DNA of 64,000 nucleotides from Arabiibacter massiliensis (GTDB lineage Bacteria; Actinomycetota; Coriobacteriia; Coriobacteriales; Eggerthellaceae): assembly GCF_900169505.1 (NCBI RefSeq), contig NZ_LT827021.1, forward strand, positions 806,001-870,000, read 5' to 3'. Both the position numbers and the translations under genes were made by a program. Below, piece after piece: positions 41,285 through 49,611 of this stretch (position 1 is the first letter of the stretch; each line of letters begins with the position of its first letter). The notes beneath the pieces were generated by a model. The model made no database searches and was not told where the DNA came from. It saw only the letters and a list, made by a program, of their open reading frames with translations.

Positions 41285-43312
41285 ATGAACGTCTACGTGT
41301 CCAACATCGTCTTCGCCGCCGTCTCCTTCCCGCTGATCGCCTTCGTCATCACGCTGCCCTACCTCATCTACCAGTTCCGTAAGTTCGGCTCGGTGCCGTG
41401 GCTGCGCACGCTCATCGTGTACTCGTTCGTGTTCTACCTTCTGTGCGCGTACTTCCTCGTGCTGCTGCCCCTGCCCGAGGACCGCATGGCCGTGGTGCCC
41501 TACGCCCAGACGCCCCAGCTCGTGCCGTTCAACTTCCTGCGCGAGTTTTTGGCCGAGACGACGTTCTCCATCGGCGACCCCTCCACCTGGCTGGCCACGC
41601 TGCGCGATCCCTACGTCTACGAGGCCCTGTTCAACGTGCTGCTGCTCGTGCCGCTGGGCATGTATTTGCGCTACTACTTCCGGCGCAGGTGGTGGCAGAC
41701 GCTCGCGATCGGCCTTCTGGTCACGCTGTCCTTCGAGCTCACGCAGCTCACGGGCCTGTGGGGCGTCTACGCGCATCCGTATCGGCTGTTCGACGTGGAC
41801 GACCTCATCATGAACGCGCTCGGCGCCATGGTGGGCTTCTGGATGGTGGGGCCCGCGATGCGCGTGCTGCCCGACATCCGCCTCGTGAACGAGGAGGCGC
41901 GCGAGGCCGGCGTGCGCGCGAGCGTCACGCAGCGCGGGGTGTCGTTCCTCATCGACGTCATCTGCGTGTTCGCCGTCTCATGCCTGCTGGTGTTCGGCGT
42001 GGCCGGATCGGGGATCGCCGACAAGCTGGTGGCGCAGGAGGGCGTTTGGAACGTCGCGGCGTACGGGCTCGACCTGCTCGTCTTAGGGACGTTCTTCGTC
42101 ATCGTGCCCGCGCTCACCCGCGGGCAGACGCTCGGGCAGAAGCTTCTGCACCTGCGCATCGTGCGCTCGGACGCGTCGCCGGCCCGCTGGTACCAGTACC
42201 TTGCGCGCTACGGCCTGCTGTACCTGATGATCTGGGGGCCCTTCGCCGTCTTGAGCGGCCTGATGGGCCTCGACTCGTCGAGGTCCGGCGAGATGAACGC
42301 GGTCGCGGCCTTCGCCGCCCAGAACCAGCAGGCCCTCTTCTGGGTCTGGGTCGCGGTCATGGCCGCGTGGGCCGTCACCCTCGTCGTGCGCGCCGTGCGG
42401 GCCGCGATGGCGAAGCGGCCGTTCGTCATGCTCAACGGGCTTCTGTCCAACACGCGCGTGATGACCGTGAAGGGCGTCGAGCTCGAGCGCGACCGGCGGC
42501 GCGTGTACGATGTGGCCGAGGTGGCCGCCATCGAGCGGCGCATCGCCGAGGCGGGCACGCCGCTCTACGACCTCATGGAGCGCGCCGGCGCAGCGACGGC
42601 CGACGCGGTGCGCACGCACGTGCCCGACCCCGCGCCCGTGGTGGTGCTCGCCGGCGCGGGCAACAACGGCGGCGACGGCTGGGTGTGCGCGCACGCGCTC
42701 GCCGAGGCGGGCTACCCCGTGAAGCTCGTGACGCCCGATCTGGCCGAGCGCATCAAGGCCGAGCCGGCGCGCTCGGCCGCGCTCGACGCGTTCGCCGACG
42801 CCTCGGCGCGCAAGCTGCCCCTGAGCGTGCTCGTGGCGCCCGACGCCGACGTGCTCGCCGAGGCCGTGGACGGGGCGGAGGCCGTCGTGGACGCGCTTCT
42901 GGGCACGGGGTTCAACGGCAGCGAGGTGCGCGAGCCTCTCTCCTCGTGGATCGAGGCCGCCAACCGCCGCCGCTTCGAGGGGTCGCGCGGGAAGGGCCGC
43001 GGAAGGCACCGCCGACGCGTGAACGACCGGGGCGACCACGTGCGCGGGATGCGCCGCGCGCTGCCCGAGCGCGCGAAGGACGCGCCCTTCGCCGTGGCCG
43101 TGGACGTGCCGAGCGGGCTGTCGGCCCAGACCGGCGTCGCGGCCCGGCCCTGCTTCGCCGCCGATCTCACGGTGACCATGCTCGCGTACAAGCCGGGGCT
43201 CGTGGCTCCGGTCGCCCGGCGCTGGACGGGCGCGGTGCGGCTCGCGAAGCTCGGAGTGGACGCGGCGGCGTACGCCGACGAGGGCGTCCTGATCGAGGGA
43301 GAGGATGCGTAA
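41285..43312 (+). CDS. VanZ-RDD-YjeF_N (NAD(P)HX epimerase) fusion
   Basis: This 675-residue fusion combines domains usually on separate proteins. Residues of about 10-195 are a VanZ-like membrane domain (LFNVLLLVPLGMYLRYYF, SFELTQL, FDVDDLIMNALGAMVG). About 212-390 are an RDD domain with further membrane helices (GQTLGQKLLHLRIV). About 406-660 are YjeF_N, the epimerase of hydrated NAD(P)H, with GAGNNGGDGW (457-466), DALLGTGFNG and VDVPSGLSAQTG. A strongly basic insert (about 560-596) interrupts YjeF_N. The companion dehydratase (NnrD) domain is absent. The reading frame is continuous. Confidence 0.82.
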   Translation: MNVYVSNIVFAAVSFPLIAFVITLPYLIYQFRKFGSVPWLRTLIVYSFVFYLLCAYFLVLLPLPEDRMAVVPYAQTPQLVPFNFLREFLAETTFSIGDPSTWLATLRDPYVYEALFNVLLLVPLGMYLRYYFRRRWWQTLAIGLLVTLSFELTQLTGLWGVYAHPYRLFDVDDLIMNALGAMVGFWMVGPAMRVLPDIRLVNEEAREAGVRASVTQRGVSFLIDVICVFAVSCLLVFGVAGSGIADKLVAQEGVWNVAAYGLDLLVLGTFFVIVPALTRGQTLGQKLLHLRIVRSDASPARWYQYLARYGLLYLMIWGPFAVLSGLMGLDSSRSGEMNAVAAFAAQNQQALFWVWVAVMAAWAVTLVVRAVRAAMAKRPFVMLNGLLSNTRVMTVKGVELERDRRRVYDVAEVAAIERRIAEAGTPLYDLMERAGAATADAVRTHVPDPAPVVVLAGAGNNGGDGWVCAHALAEAGYPVKLVTPDLAERIKAEPARSAALDAFADASARKLPLSVLVAPDADVLAEAVDGAEAVVDALLGTGFNGSEVREPLSSWIEAANRRRFEGSRGKGRGRHRRRVNDRGDHVRGMRRALPERAKDAPFAVAVDVPSGLSAQTGVAARPCFAADLTVTMLAYKPGLVAPVARRWTGAVRLAKLGVDAAAYADEGVLIEGEDA

Positions 43313-43333
43313 GGGAGCTCCCCCGCAAAAAAG

Positions 43334-43370
43334 GAGCGCCTCCGGGATGGGGGGGGTCCCGGAGGCGCTC
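43334..43370 (-). terminator. Strong hairpin with T-run on the minus strand
   Basis: GAGCGCCTCCGGGA pairs perfectly with TCCCGGAGGCGCTC (14 bp) and a T6 run follows on the minus strand. It lies just after the fusion gene stop. As oriented it ends minus-strand transcription coming from the gpsA side. The 43371-43614 stretch between it and the repeat has no convincing gene; a small minus-strand RNA is possible (TTGACA at 43491-43496). Confidence 0.7.
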
Positions 43371-43614
43371 GTGCAGTGCGCACTGAGGAGAAGGGGAAGG
43401 TGCGCATGCTCATGGCCCGTCGGAGGTTTTGAGAGAGTGAGAGAGAGGGGGGTTCACACGAGAGACGAGACGACGGGCACTCGGATAGGTTGTCAATGCC
43501 GCGCTTCCGCTTGGCGAAGACTAAGATACCCGTGCCCGCCCATCGGCGCAACACGCCCGCGCCTTCGGTGAACCCCCGGTCAACGCCTTGTTGCCACGCC
43601 GTGGATTGCGCTGC

Positions 43615-43834
43615 TTGTCATCCCGAGCGAGCAAAGCGCCCTGCCTGTCATCCTGAGCGAGCGGAGCGAGTCGAAGGATCCCGTGCGGTGCCAACCGTGA
43701 CGCTTCCTGCTGGCGCCGCACGGGATCCTTCGACTCCGGCGGCTTCGCCGCCTCCGCTCAGGATGACAAAGGGGCCGGCTTCGCCGCCTCCGCTCAGGAT
43801 GGCAAAGGGGCTGGCTTCGCCGCCTCCGCTCGGG
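43615..43834. repeat. Dispersed palindromic repeat cluster
   Basis: Several TTGTCATCC(T/C)GAGCGAG and CTCCGCTCAGGATGACAAAG units surround an inverted GTCGAAGGATCCC / GGGATCCTTCGAC pair. The cluster abuts the gpsA stop. Confidence 0.85.
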
Positions 43835-44836
43835 CTACAGGCCGTAGAACTCCGTCGTCAAGGGGCGGCTCGTGAGGGTCTTGGCCACCTCGCGGGGGTC
43901 GGCACCCTCCCATACCACGCTGCGCACGACATCGGTGATGGGCAGCTCCACCTCGTAGGCATCGGCCAGCGTCTCGAGCGTCTTGCACGCGAGCGCGCCC
44001 TCCACCACCATGTGCGTGCGCTCGGTGAACTCCTCGAGCGTGCCCCCCTCGGCCACGAGCTTGCCGAAGCGGCGGTTGCGCGAGTGCTCGGAGGTGCACG
44101 TGGCCACGAGGTCGCCCGTACCCGCGAGCCCCATGCACGTGATGGCCTGCCCGCCGCAGCGCACCACGAGCCGGCTCATCTCGGCGATGCCGCGCGTCAT
44201 GAGCATGGCGGCCGTGTTGTCGCCGAACCCGATGCCGTAGGACACGCCCACCGCGATGGCGATGACGTTCTTGAACGCGGCGCACAGCTCCACGCCGATG
44301 ACGTCGTCGCTCGCATACGTGCGGAAGGTGTCGCTCGCGAACAGCTCCTGGAAGAACGTCGCCGTGCCCGCGTCGGGGCTCGCCACCACGGTGCCCGTCG
44401 GGATGCACCGGATCACCTCGGAGGCGAAGTTCGGGCCCGAGAGCACCGCGAGCCGCGCCGCGTTGCCCATCTCGGCCTCGAACACCTCCACGGGCAATAG
44501 ACCGCTGCCCTCCTCGACGCCCTTCGAGCAGATGATGACGGGGAACTCCGAGTCCACCACGTCGGCGAGCGCGCGGGCCACGCCGCGCATAAGGTTCGAC
44601 GGCGTGACGATGACGGCGGCCTTCGCGCGCAAAAGCGCGTCTTTGTACGAGAGCGTGGCCACGATGTTCTCAGACAGCTCGACGTCGCTCAGATAGCGCG
44701 GGTTGCGATGCTCGGCGTTGATGGCGTTCACCACTTCGGGCTTGCGGGCCCACAGCCCCACGTTGCACCCGTTGCCCGCCAAAACCTGCGCAAGGGCGGT
44801 GCCCCACGACCCCGCCCCTATCACGGCAACCTTCAC
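43835..44836 (-). CDS. gpsA: Glycerol-3-phosphate dehydrogenase [NAD(P)+]
   Basis: GpsA reduces dihydroxyacetone phosphate to glycerol-3-phosphate for phospholipid synthesis. The 333-residue protein has the N-terminal dinucleotide loop VIGAGSWGTALA and the conserved SGPNFASEV, CAAFKNVIAIAVG and GLAGTGDLVATC segments, all typical. Translation starts at a GTG (44836) with AGGAGG 6 nt upstream, one base after the plsY stop. plsY and gpsA give the acceptor and acyltransferase of the same step, and PlsX is at 8.3 kb. Confidence 0.96.
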   Translation of the reverse strand: MKVAVIGAGSWGTALAQVLAGNGCNVGLWARKPEVVNAINAEHRNPRYLSDVELSENIVATLSYKDALLRAKAAVIVTPSNLMRGVARALADVVDSEFPVIICSKGVEEGSGLLPVEVFEAEMGNAARLAVLSGPNFASEVIRCIPTGTVVASPDAGTATFFQELFASDTFRTYASDDVIGVELCAAFKNVIAIAVGVSYGIGFGDNTAAMLMTRGIAEMSRLVVRCGGQAITCMGLAGTGDLVATCTSEHSRNRRFGKLVAEGGTLEEFTERTHMVVEGALACKTLETLADAYEVELPITDVVRSVVWEGADPREVAKTLTSRPLTTEFYGL

Positions 44837-44837
44837 G

Positions 44838-45506
44838 TCAGCCCTCCTGCGATTTCTTCTTGTCGCCCACGCGGCTCTCGGTGCCCTCGCGCAGACGCTT
44901 GATGTTGCCGCGATGCGCCCACACCACGGTGAGGCCCGCCAGCGTGCACATGGCGAAGGCGATCCAGTCGCCCCAGAAGTAGTACAGCGAGAAGAACGGG
45001 CATGCCACGGCCGCCGCGATCGACCCCACCGATACATGGCGGGTGACCAGCACCAGCACGATGAAGATGGCCAGCTCCAGGCACGCGCCCACCCAGCCGA
45101 ACGTCACGAACAGGCAGCCCACGGCCACGGCGATGCCCTTGCCGCCCTTGAAGCCGAGCCACGGGCAGAAGATGTGGCCCCACACGCAGCCGAGGAACGC
45201 CACGGCCAGCATGGTGTCGTAGCTCACGAGCGCGCCGGGCACGAGGCCGCCCCCCGGCAGGAAGTTCCAGGCGAACGCCCACGCGAGGAAGCCCGACAGC
45301 AGGCCCTTGCCGAAGTCGAGCACGAACACGGCGTAGCCGCCCACCTTGCCCATGGTGCGGATGGCGTTGGTGGTGCCGATGTTGCCCGAGCCGTGCTCGC
45401 GCAGGTCGGTGTGGTAGAACACCTTCGAGATGACAAGCCCCCAGGGGATCGACCCCAGAAGGAACGCCGCGACGAACAGCGCGGCCGCAACCAGCAGATC
45501 CTGCAT
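44838..45506 (-). CDS. plsY: Glycerol-3-phosphate acyltransferase PlsY
   Basis: PlsY is a membrane enzyme that transfers acyl groups from acyl-phosphate to glycerol-3-phosphate. The 222-residue protein has about five membrane helices and the three family motifs: GSIPWG (18-23), the glycine-rich phosphate loop GSGNIGTTNAIR (about 39-50), and GFKGGKGIA (about 118-126). A basic C-terminal tail is cytoplasmic. It lies between der and gpsA in the conserved der-plsY-gpsA order. Confidence 0.95.
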   Translation of the reverse strand: MQDLLVAAALFVAAFLLGSIPWGLVISKVFYHTDLREHGSGNIGTTNAIRTMGKVGGYAVFVLDFGKGLLSGFLAWAFAWNFLPGGGLVPGALVSYDTMLAVAFLGCVWGHIFCPWLGFKGGKGIAVAVGCLFVTFGWVGACLELAIFIVLVLVTRHVSVGSIAAAVACPFFSLYYFWGDWIAFAMCTLAGLTVVWAHRGNIKRLREGTESRVGDKKKSQEG

Positions 45507-45514
45507 TTCGCCCC

Positions 45515-46831
45515 TTAGTCCTTCTTCTTGAACTTCAACGTGATCGGCGTGCCCACGAGGTCGAAGCCCTCGCGCAGCCGGTTCTCGAGGAACCGCTCGT
45601 AGTTGTCGTTCACGAGGTCGGGCCGGTTCACGAAGAACGTGAAGCGCGGCGGGCGCGTGGCCGTCTGCGTCACGTACTTCATGCGCAGCACCGCCTTGCC
45701 GCTGCTCACCGTGTGGCCGCCCTCGCGGATGGTGCCGAGCCAGGTGTTGAGCTGGTTGGTGGGGATGGTCTGGCTGAAGTTCTCATAGGCGAGGTCGATG
45801 GCGTCCCAGATGCGGTCCACCTTCTTGCCGGTGAGCGCCGAGATGGCGATGACCGGCGCGTAGCCCACGAACGTGAGGCGGTCGGCGATGCGCTCGCGGA
45901 TCTCGGCCTTGGCCTCGGGTCCCTCCACGAGGTCCCACTTGTTCAGCACGATGACCATGGCGCACCCGCGCTCGGCGGCGAACCCGGCCACGCGCTGGTC
46001 CTGGTCGGTGAGGCCGAGCGTGGAGTCGATGACCAAGAGCGCCACGTCGGCGCGGTCGATGGCGCGCATGGCGCGCACGAAGCCGTAGTACTCCACGTCC
46101 TCGTCGATCTGGCTCTTGCGGCGCAAACCGGCGGTGTCGACGATGGTGTAGCGGCGGCCGTCGTGTTCCACGTGCGTGTCGATGGCGTCGCGCGTGGTGC
46201 CGGCCACGTCGGAGACGATGGAGCGCTCGTTTGCCGTCATCTTGTTCGTGAGCGAGGACTTGCCGGCGTTCGGGCGACCGATGATGGCCACGTTGATGCC
46301 GGGCTCGTCGTCCTCCCCGCCGGGCAGCTCCGCGCGCTTGAGCTCCTCGACGACCGCATCGAGCAAATCTCCCGTGCCGTGGCCGTGCATCGACGAGACG
46401 GGCCACGGATCCCCCAGGCCCAGCTGGTAGAACTCCCACAGCTCGTCTTCGCGGTTCGGCGTGTCCATCTTGTTCACGACGAGGAACACCGGCTTGTTCG
46501 TCTTGCGCAAGATGCGCGCGACGGCCTCGTCGTCGGCGTTGATGCCGGTCTTGCCGTCCACGAGGAAGATGACGACGTCGGCCTCGTTCGCGCCGGCGAT
46601 GGCCTGCGCGCGGATGGAGCCTTGGAAGGCGTCGTCGTCGCCCATCTCGATGCCGCCGGTGTCGACGAGCTTGAACTCGACGCCGTTCCAGTCGGCCTCA
46701 TGGTAAGAGCGGTCGCGTGTGACGCCGCGCATCTCGTGGACGATGGCCTCGTCGGCCTGGACTATGCGGTTGACGAAGGTGGATTTGCCGACGTTCGGCC
46801 GTCCCACCACCGCCACTAGGGGCAAAGGCAT
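45515..46831 (-). CDS. der: Ribosome-associated GTPase Der (EngA)
   Basis: Der is a tandem GTPase needed for 50S subunit assembly. The 438-residue protein has two G domains with P-loops GRPNVGKS (about 10-17) and GRPNAGKSS (about 185-193). Each has DTAG/DTGG, NKMD and NKWD motifs, and a C-terminal KH-like domain follows (from about 355, ending TPITLKFKKKD). Length and motifs are standard. It overlaps nothing and is 8 bp upstream of plsY. Confidence 0.97.
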   Translation of the reverse strand: MPLPLVAVVGRPNVGKSTFVNRIVQADEAIVHEMRGVTRDRSYHEADWNGVEFKLVDTGGIEMGDDDAFQGSIRAQAIAGANEADVVIFLVDGKTGINADDEAVARILRKTNKPVFLVVNKMDTPNREDELWEFYQLGLGDPWPVSSMHGHGTGDLLDAVVEELKRAELPGGEDDEPGINVAIIGRPNAGKSSLTNKMTANERSIVSDVAGTTRDAIDTHVEHDGRRYTIVDTAGLRRKSQIDEDVEYYGFVRAMRAIDRADVALLVIDSTLGLTDQDQRVAGFAAERGCAMVIVLNKWDLVEGPEAKAEIRERIADRLTFVGYAPVIAISALTGKKVDRIWDAIDLAYENFSQTIPTNQLNTWLGTIREGGHTVSSGKAVLRMKYVTQTATRPPRFTFFVNRPDLVNDNYERFLENRLREGFDLVGTPITLKFKKKD

Positions 46832-46840
46832 GATGCTTCC

Positions 46841-48454
46841 TCACAGGTTGGTTCGGTCAGGGGCCGCCGTGCGTTCGCGCGCGGCCAGATCGACGATCTC
46901 CCGCAGGAAATCGGACGCGTTACAGGATACCACGGACATGCGCGCCCCGGCCGCGTTTTCCATATCCTCCAAAGTCATGTCATCGAGCGTCACCATATCG
47001 TCGTTGAACATGACGCGCGGAAGGAGGTAAAGAGAGCGTGCGCGCGACGTCTGGGCTCCCTCGTTGTCATCCTGAGCGGAGGCTCGCCTCTTGTCATCCT
47101 GGGCGGAGGCTCGCCTCTTGTCATCCTGAGCGAGCGAAGCGAGTCGAAGGATCCCGTGCGGCGACAGCCCCGGATCTTCCTGTTGGCACCGCGCGGGATC
47201 CTTCGACTCCGCGGCTATGCCGCTCCGCTCAGGATGACAGGCCCTCACCGCCGCCGCGATGTCGCAGCCGCAGAGGAGGCCGGTCACGTCCACGTTGCCG
47301 CCGAAGAACTCGTTCTTCACGTACAGCGGCTCGAACAGGCCCGCGAGCGGGCTTTCCTCCACCAGCGGCCCGAGGAAGTGGCGCGTGGCGCAGCCGGCCA
47401 CGAAGCGCACGCGTAGGCCCGCGTCGCGCAGCGCGGCGGCGGCCTGCTCCGACAGTCCCGCGCGCTCGGCCTCGCGCCAATCGTCGACGAACGAGCGGAT
47501 GATGCCCACGCCGTCCTCGAACATGGCGAAGTCGCCGTACTGCGCGGCCGGCGGCAGGTTCTCCAAGAGCGCAGGGCCATACGCGTTGTGGTAGAACTCA
47601 TCGGCCGCGAAGGCCCACATCGTCCCCCGCTCGGCGAGCGCGCGCTCCTGGAAGGGCACGATGCGCTCCATGGCGGCGCGCGCGGCAGCCGGGTCGTTGA
47701 AGCTGCGCGTGAAGCGCGTCTGGTGCTTCGTGAACCCCAGCGGCACGATGCACACGTCCAGGATGCCTGGGCGCGCGTAAGCCCAGGCCAGCGTCTCGAC
47801 CAGAGCGTCGCCGTCGTTCTCGTCGGGCATGAGCACGATCTGCGCGTGGAACTCGATGCCCGCGGCCAGCAGCCGGTCGAGCGCGTCCAGGCCGTGCTGT
47901 GCGTGGCGGCCGATGATGCGGCGGCGCACCTCGGGGTTCGAGGCATGCAGCGACACGCGCAGGGGCGAGATGCGCTGCTCCAGGATGCGCGCCTCATCGG
48001 CGGCCGTGAGGTTCGTGAACGTGACGAACGTGCCCGCGAGGAAGCTCAGGCGGAAGTCGTCGTCGCGCAGCGTGAGCGAGGGCCGCATATCATCGGGCAG
48101 CTGCCGCATGAAGCAGAACGTGCAGGCGTTGCGGCACTGCTTCACGCCGTCGAACACCACGCCCTCGAACTCGAAACCCCAGTCCTCGCCGGGCTCGCGC
48201 TCGAGCTCCACCACTCCCGCGTCGCCGTCGAGGTCGATGTAGCCGAGTTCGATCACATCGTCGGACGCGAGCCACCGCCAGTCGATGAGGTCGCGCACCG
48301 GACGTCCGTCCACGCTGGTCACGTAGCAGCCGGGCTCGAACCCCGCATCGTCAGCCGGGCTCTGGGACGCGACCGCCCGCACGAGCGCCCGCGGCGCCTC
48401 GGGCTCGCCGACCCGCGCCGCGCGTTCAATGTCCTTGGAGGGATAGGTGCTCAT
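46841..48454 (-). CDS. DUF512 radical SAM protein with in-frame repeat insertion
   Basis: This 537-residue protein is of the PDZ-radical SAM-DUF512 family. An N-terminal PDZ-like part (about 25-95) precedes the radical SAM cluster CRNACTFC (107-114) and the DUF512 region, which contains FFGGNVDVTGLLCG (383-396). Residues of about 406-465 are translated dispersed repeat (HPERSG, ESKDPAR, and two KRRASAQDD units). The expected family C-terminus then resumes (LYLLPRVMFNDD, LDDMTLEDM). The function of the family is uncertain. The ATG at 48454 has a weak GAAGG site. Confidence 0.85.
   Translation of the reverse strand: MSTYPSKDIERAARVGEPEAPRALVRAVASQSPADDAGFEPGCYVTSVDGRPVRDLIDWRWLASDDVIELGYIDLDGDAGVVELEREPGEDWGFEFEGVVFDGVKQCRNACTFCFMRQLPDDMRPSLTLRDDDFRLSFLAGTFVTFTNLTAADEARILEQRISPLRVSLHASNPEVRRRIIGRHAQHGLDALDRLLAAGIEFHAQIVLMPDENDGDALVETLAWAYARPGILDVCIVPLGFTKHQTRFTRSFNDPAAARAAMERIVPFQERALAERGTMWAFAADEFYHNAYGPALLENLPPAAQYGDFAMFEDGVGIIRSFVDDWREAERAGLSEQAAAALRDAGLRVRFVAGCATRHFLGPLVEESPLAGLFEPLYVKNEFFGGNVDVTGLLCGCDIAAAVRACHPERSGIAAESKDPARCQQEDPGLSPHGILRLASLAQDDKRRASAQDDKRRASAQDDNEGAQTSRARSLYLLPRVMFNDDMVTLDDMTLEDMENAAGARMSVVSCNASDFLREIVDLAARERTAAPDRTNL
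47063..47240. repeat. Dispersed palindromic repeat inside a coding region
   Basis: Three TTGTCATCCTGAGCG-type units, GTCGAAGGATCCC, and the inverted half ending CGCTCAGGATGACAG lie entirely within the radical SAM gene and keep its frame open. This is the only copy in the window that interrupts a conserved protein in its middle. Confidence 0.9.
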
Positions 48455-48535
48455 GAAAAGGCCTTCGCTCTGTCGAGAAGATTCTCCGGATCGTGCCCCG
48501 TCGATACTCGCTTCAAGAACCGATACAATGCAAAA

Positions 48536-48570
48536 CGCCCGAGGCAGGTACAATGCATACCGTTCGGGCG
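48536..48570. repeat. Hairpin upstream of the radical SAM gene
   Basis: CGCCCGA and TCGGGCG flank an inner GGTA/TACC stem. TTTTGC follows on the minus strand, so it could act as a weak terminator or leader structure before the radical SAM gene. Confidence 0.45.
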
Positions 48571-48579
48571 CTTGATGTT

Positions 48580-49110
48580 TTCTACTATAGGCCAGCATCT
48601 TACTTTGTGTCAACGACACCGCTGTGGCGATTCACGAAAAGCACGTGGGCAGGTTGCTCGCCGCAGGTCGACCGAAGTCACAAGGCATGGCGCGATGCGC
48701 ATGCGCGTCGTCTTGAGGGCAGATGTTTTCAGGGCTTCGTGACAGGTGATGACCGAAATTCATCATTCGAAGCTGTTGAATTTCGCTCTCGGAAGCAGCT
48801 TCGATTTCTTAAACCGCGTTTCGCCAGAAGAGTGTATGAGATTCGACGATTTTTGAGCAAAAAATTCGTTATAGGACGCTTCGAGCCCTCTTCCCCGCTC
48901 AAAAACCGAGTTGGCACAAGGAATGGTCATCCCCCTCATTCCCTTGACCAGCGCAAATACACTGCCGCCCTCAAGCACATATGAATTATCGCTCTTTTTA
49001 TCGCAATTTCTGCTCAAAAAATCGTGAATCAGGTGCACTGAGTATCATCATGAGATCGCACTTGCATCCGTATTGGGCGTGAATGTAAACCACGGCCATG
49101 CCTATGAGCA
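48580..49110. other. AT-richer gap without a convincing gene
   Basis: This stretch of about 530 bp is clearly lower in G+C than its surroundings and has many A/T runs, including GCTCAAAAA-type motifs repeated at about 48851-48865 (complementary), 48897-48906 and 49012-49020. Minus-strand reading frames up to 91 codons exist but show no ribosome site or family. It may be a decayed insertion or a recently gained segment. Confidence 0.5.
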
Positions 49111-49116
49111 CGCTGT

Positions 49117-49611
49117 TCACACCGGCTCCGATGCATTGCGCGCATCTCCTCGTCCATCATTTGCGAGCACGCCCCCTCCCCGCTTCCCGCAATGCCTTGA
49201 GGGTGGTTTCTTTCGATCGCGTCCATCCCACCGGTCGAACTCGGCGCAGGTTGCGGCGTTCCAGGGCCGGATCTTCCGTAGCTCGGGGCCCAGCTTGCGA
49301 CGCGCCATCTCGGTGTCGTAGGCAGCTTGGGCTCGGAGCCAATAGCCGTCGGACAGACCGAAGAAGCGGCAGAGGCGCAGGTCGGTGTCGGCGGTGACGG
49401 CACGGCGGTTCAGCACGATCTGGCCGATGCGCTGGGCCGGCACCCCGATCTCCTTCGCCAAGCGACACTGCGAGATGCCCAACGGCTCCAAGAACTCCTC
49501 TTTGAGAAGCTCGCCGGGAGAAACAGGGTCGATGATGTCGTTTTCGCTCGCGATGCGCCTCGCTTCCCGTCTATCGTGATGCCTCGCGACGGCATAGAAA
49601 GATAGTATCAT
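49117..49611 (-). CDS. HigA-like antitoxin/XRE regulator, apparently without toxin
   Basis: This 164-residue protein contains a HigA-type helix-turn-helix. SPGELLKEEFLEPLGIS (31-47) and LAKEIGVPAQRIGQIV lead into RRAVTADTDLRLCRFFGLS, the standard VapI/HigA pattern. The family usually ends soon after the segment KLGPELRKIRP; here about 45 Arg/Gly-rich residues follow, so the C-terminus may be readthrough after a frameshift. No HigB toxin is adjacent. The ATG at 49611 has GAGGAGG and overlaps the ArsA-like stop by 4 nt. Confidence 0.72.
   Translation of the reverse strand: MILSFYAVARHHDRREARRIASENDIIDPVSPGELLKEEFLEPLGISQCRLAKEIGVPAQRIGQIVLNRRAVTADTDLRLCRFFGLSDGYWLRAQAAYDTEMARRKLGPELRKIRPWNAATCAEFDRWDGRDRKKPPSRHCGKRGGGVLANDGRGDARNASEPV

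Noticed and set aside
43615..43834. CRISPR array suspected from repeated TCATCCTGAGCG units
   Set aside because: Units are inverted, unevenly spaced and lack uniform spacers or cas genes. The same units occur singly at many other gaps.
48493..48984. Plus-strand 163-codon ORF in the AT-richer gap
   Set aside because: No ribosome site, no family, and it crosses a hairpin and the antisense leader of the radical SAM gene.
48763..49038. Minus-strand 91-codon ORF in the AT-richer gap
   Set aside because: The composition is more protein-like than that of neighbouring shadows, but no ribosome site or family is seen. It is kept only as part of the unexplained island.
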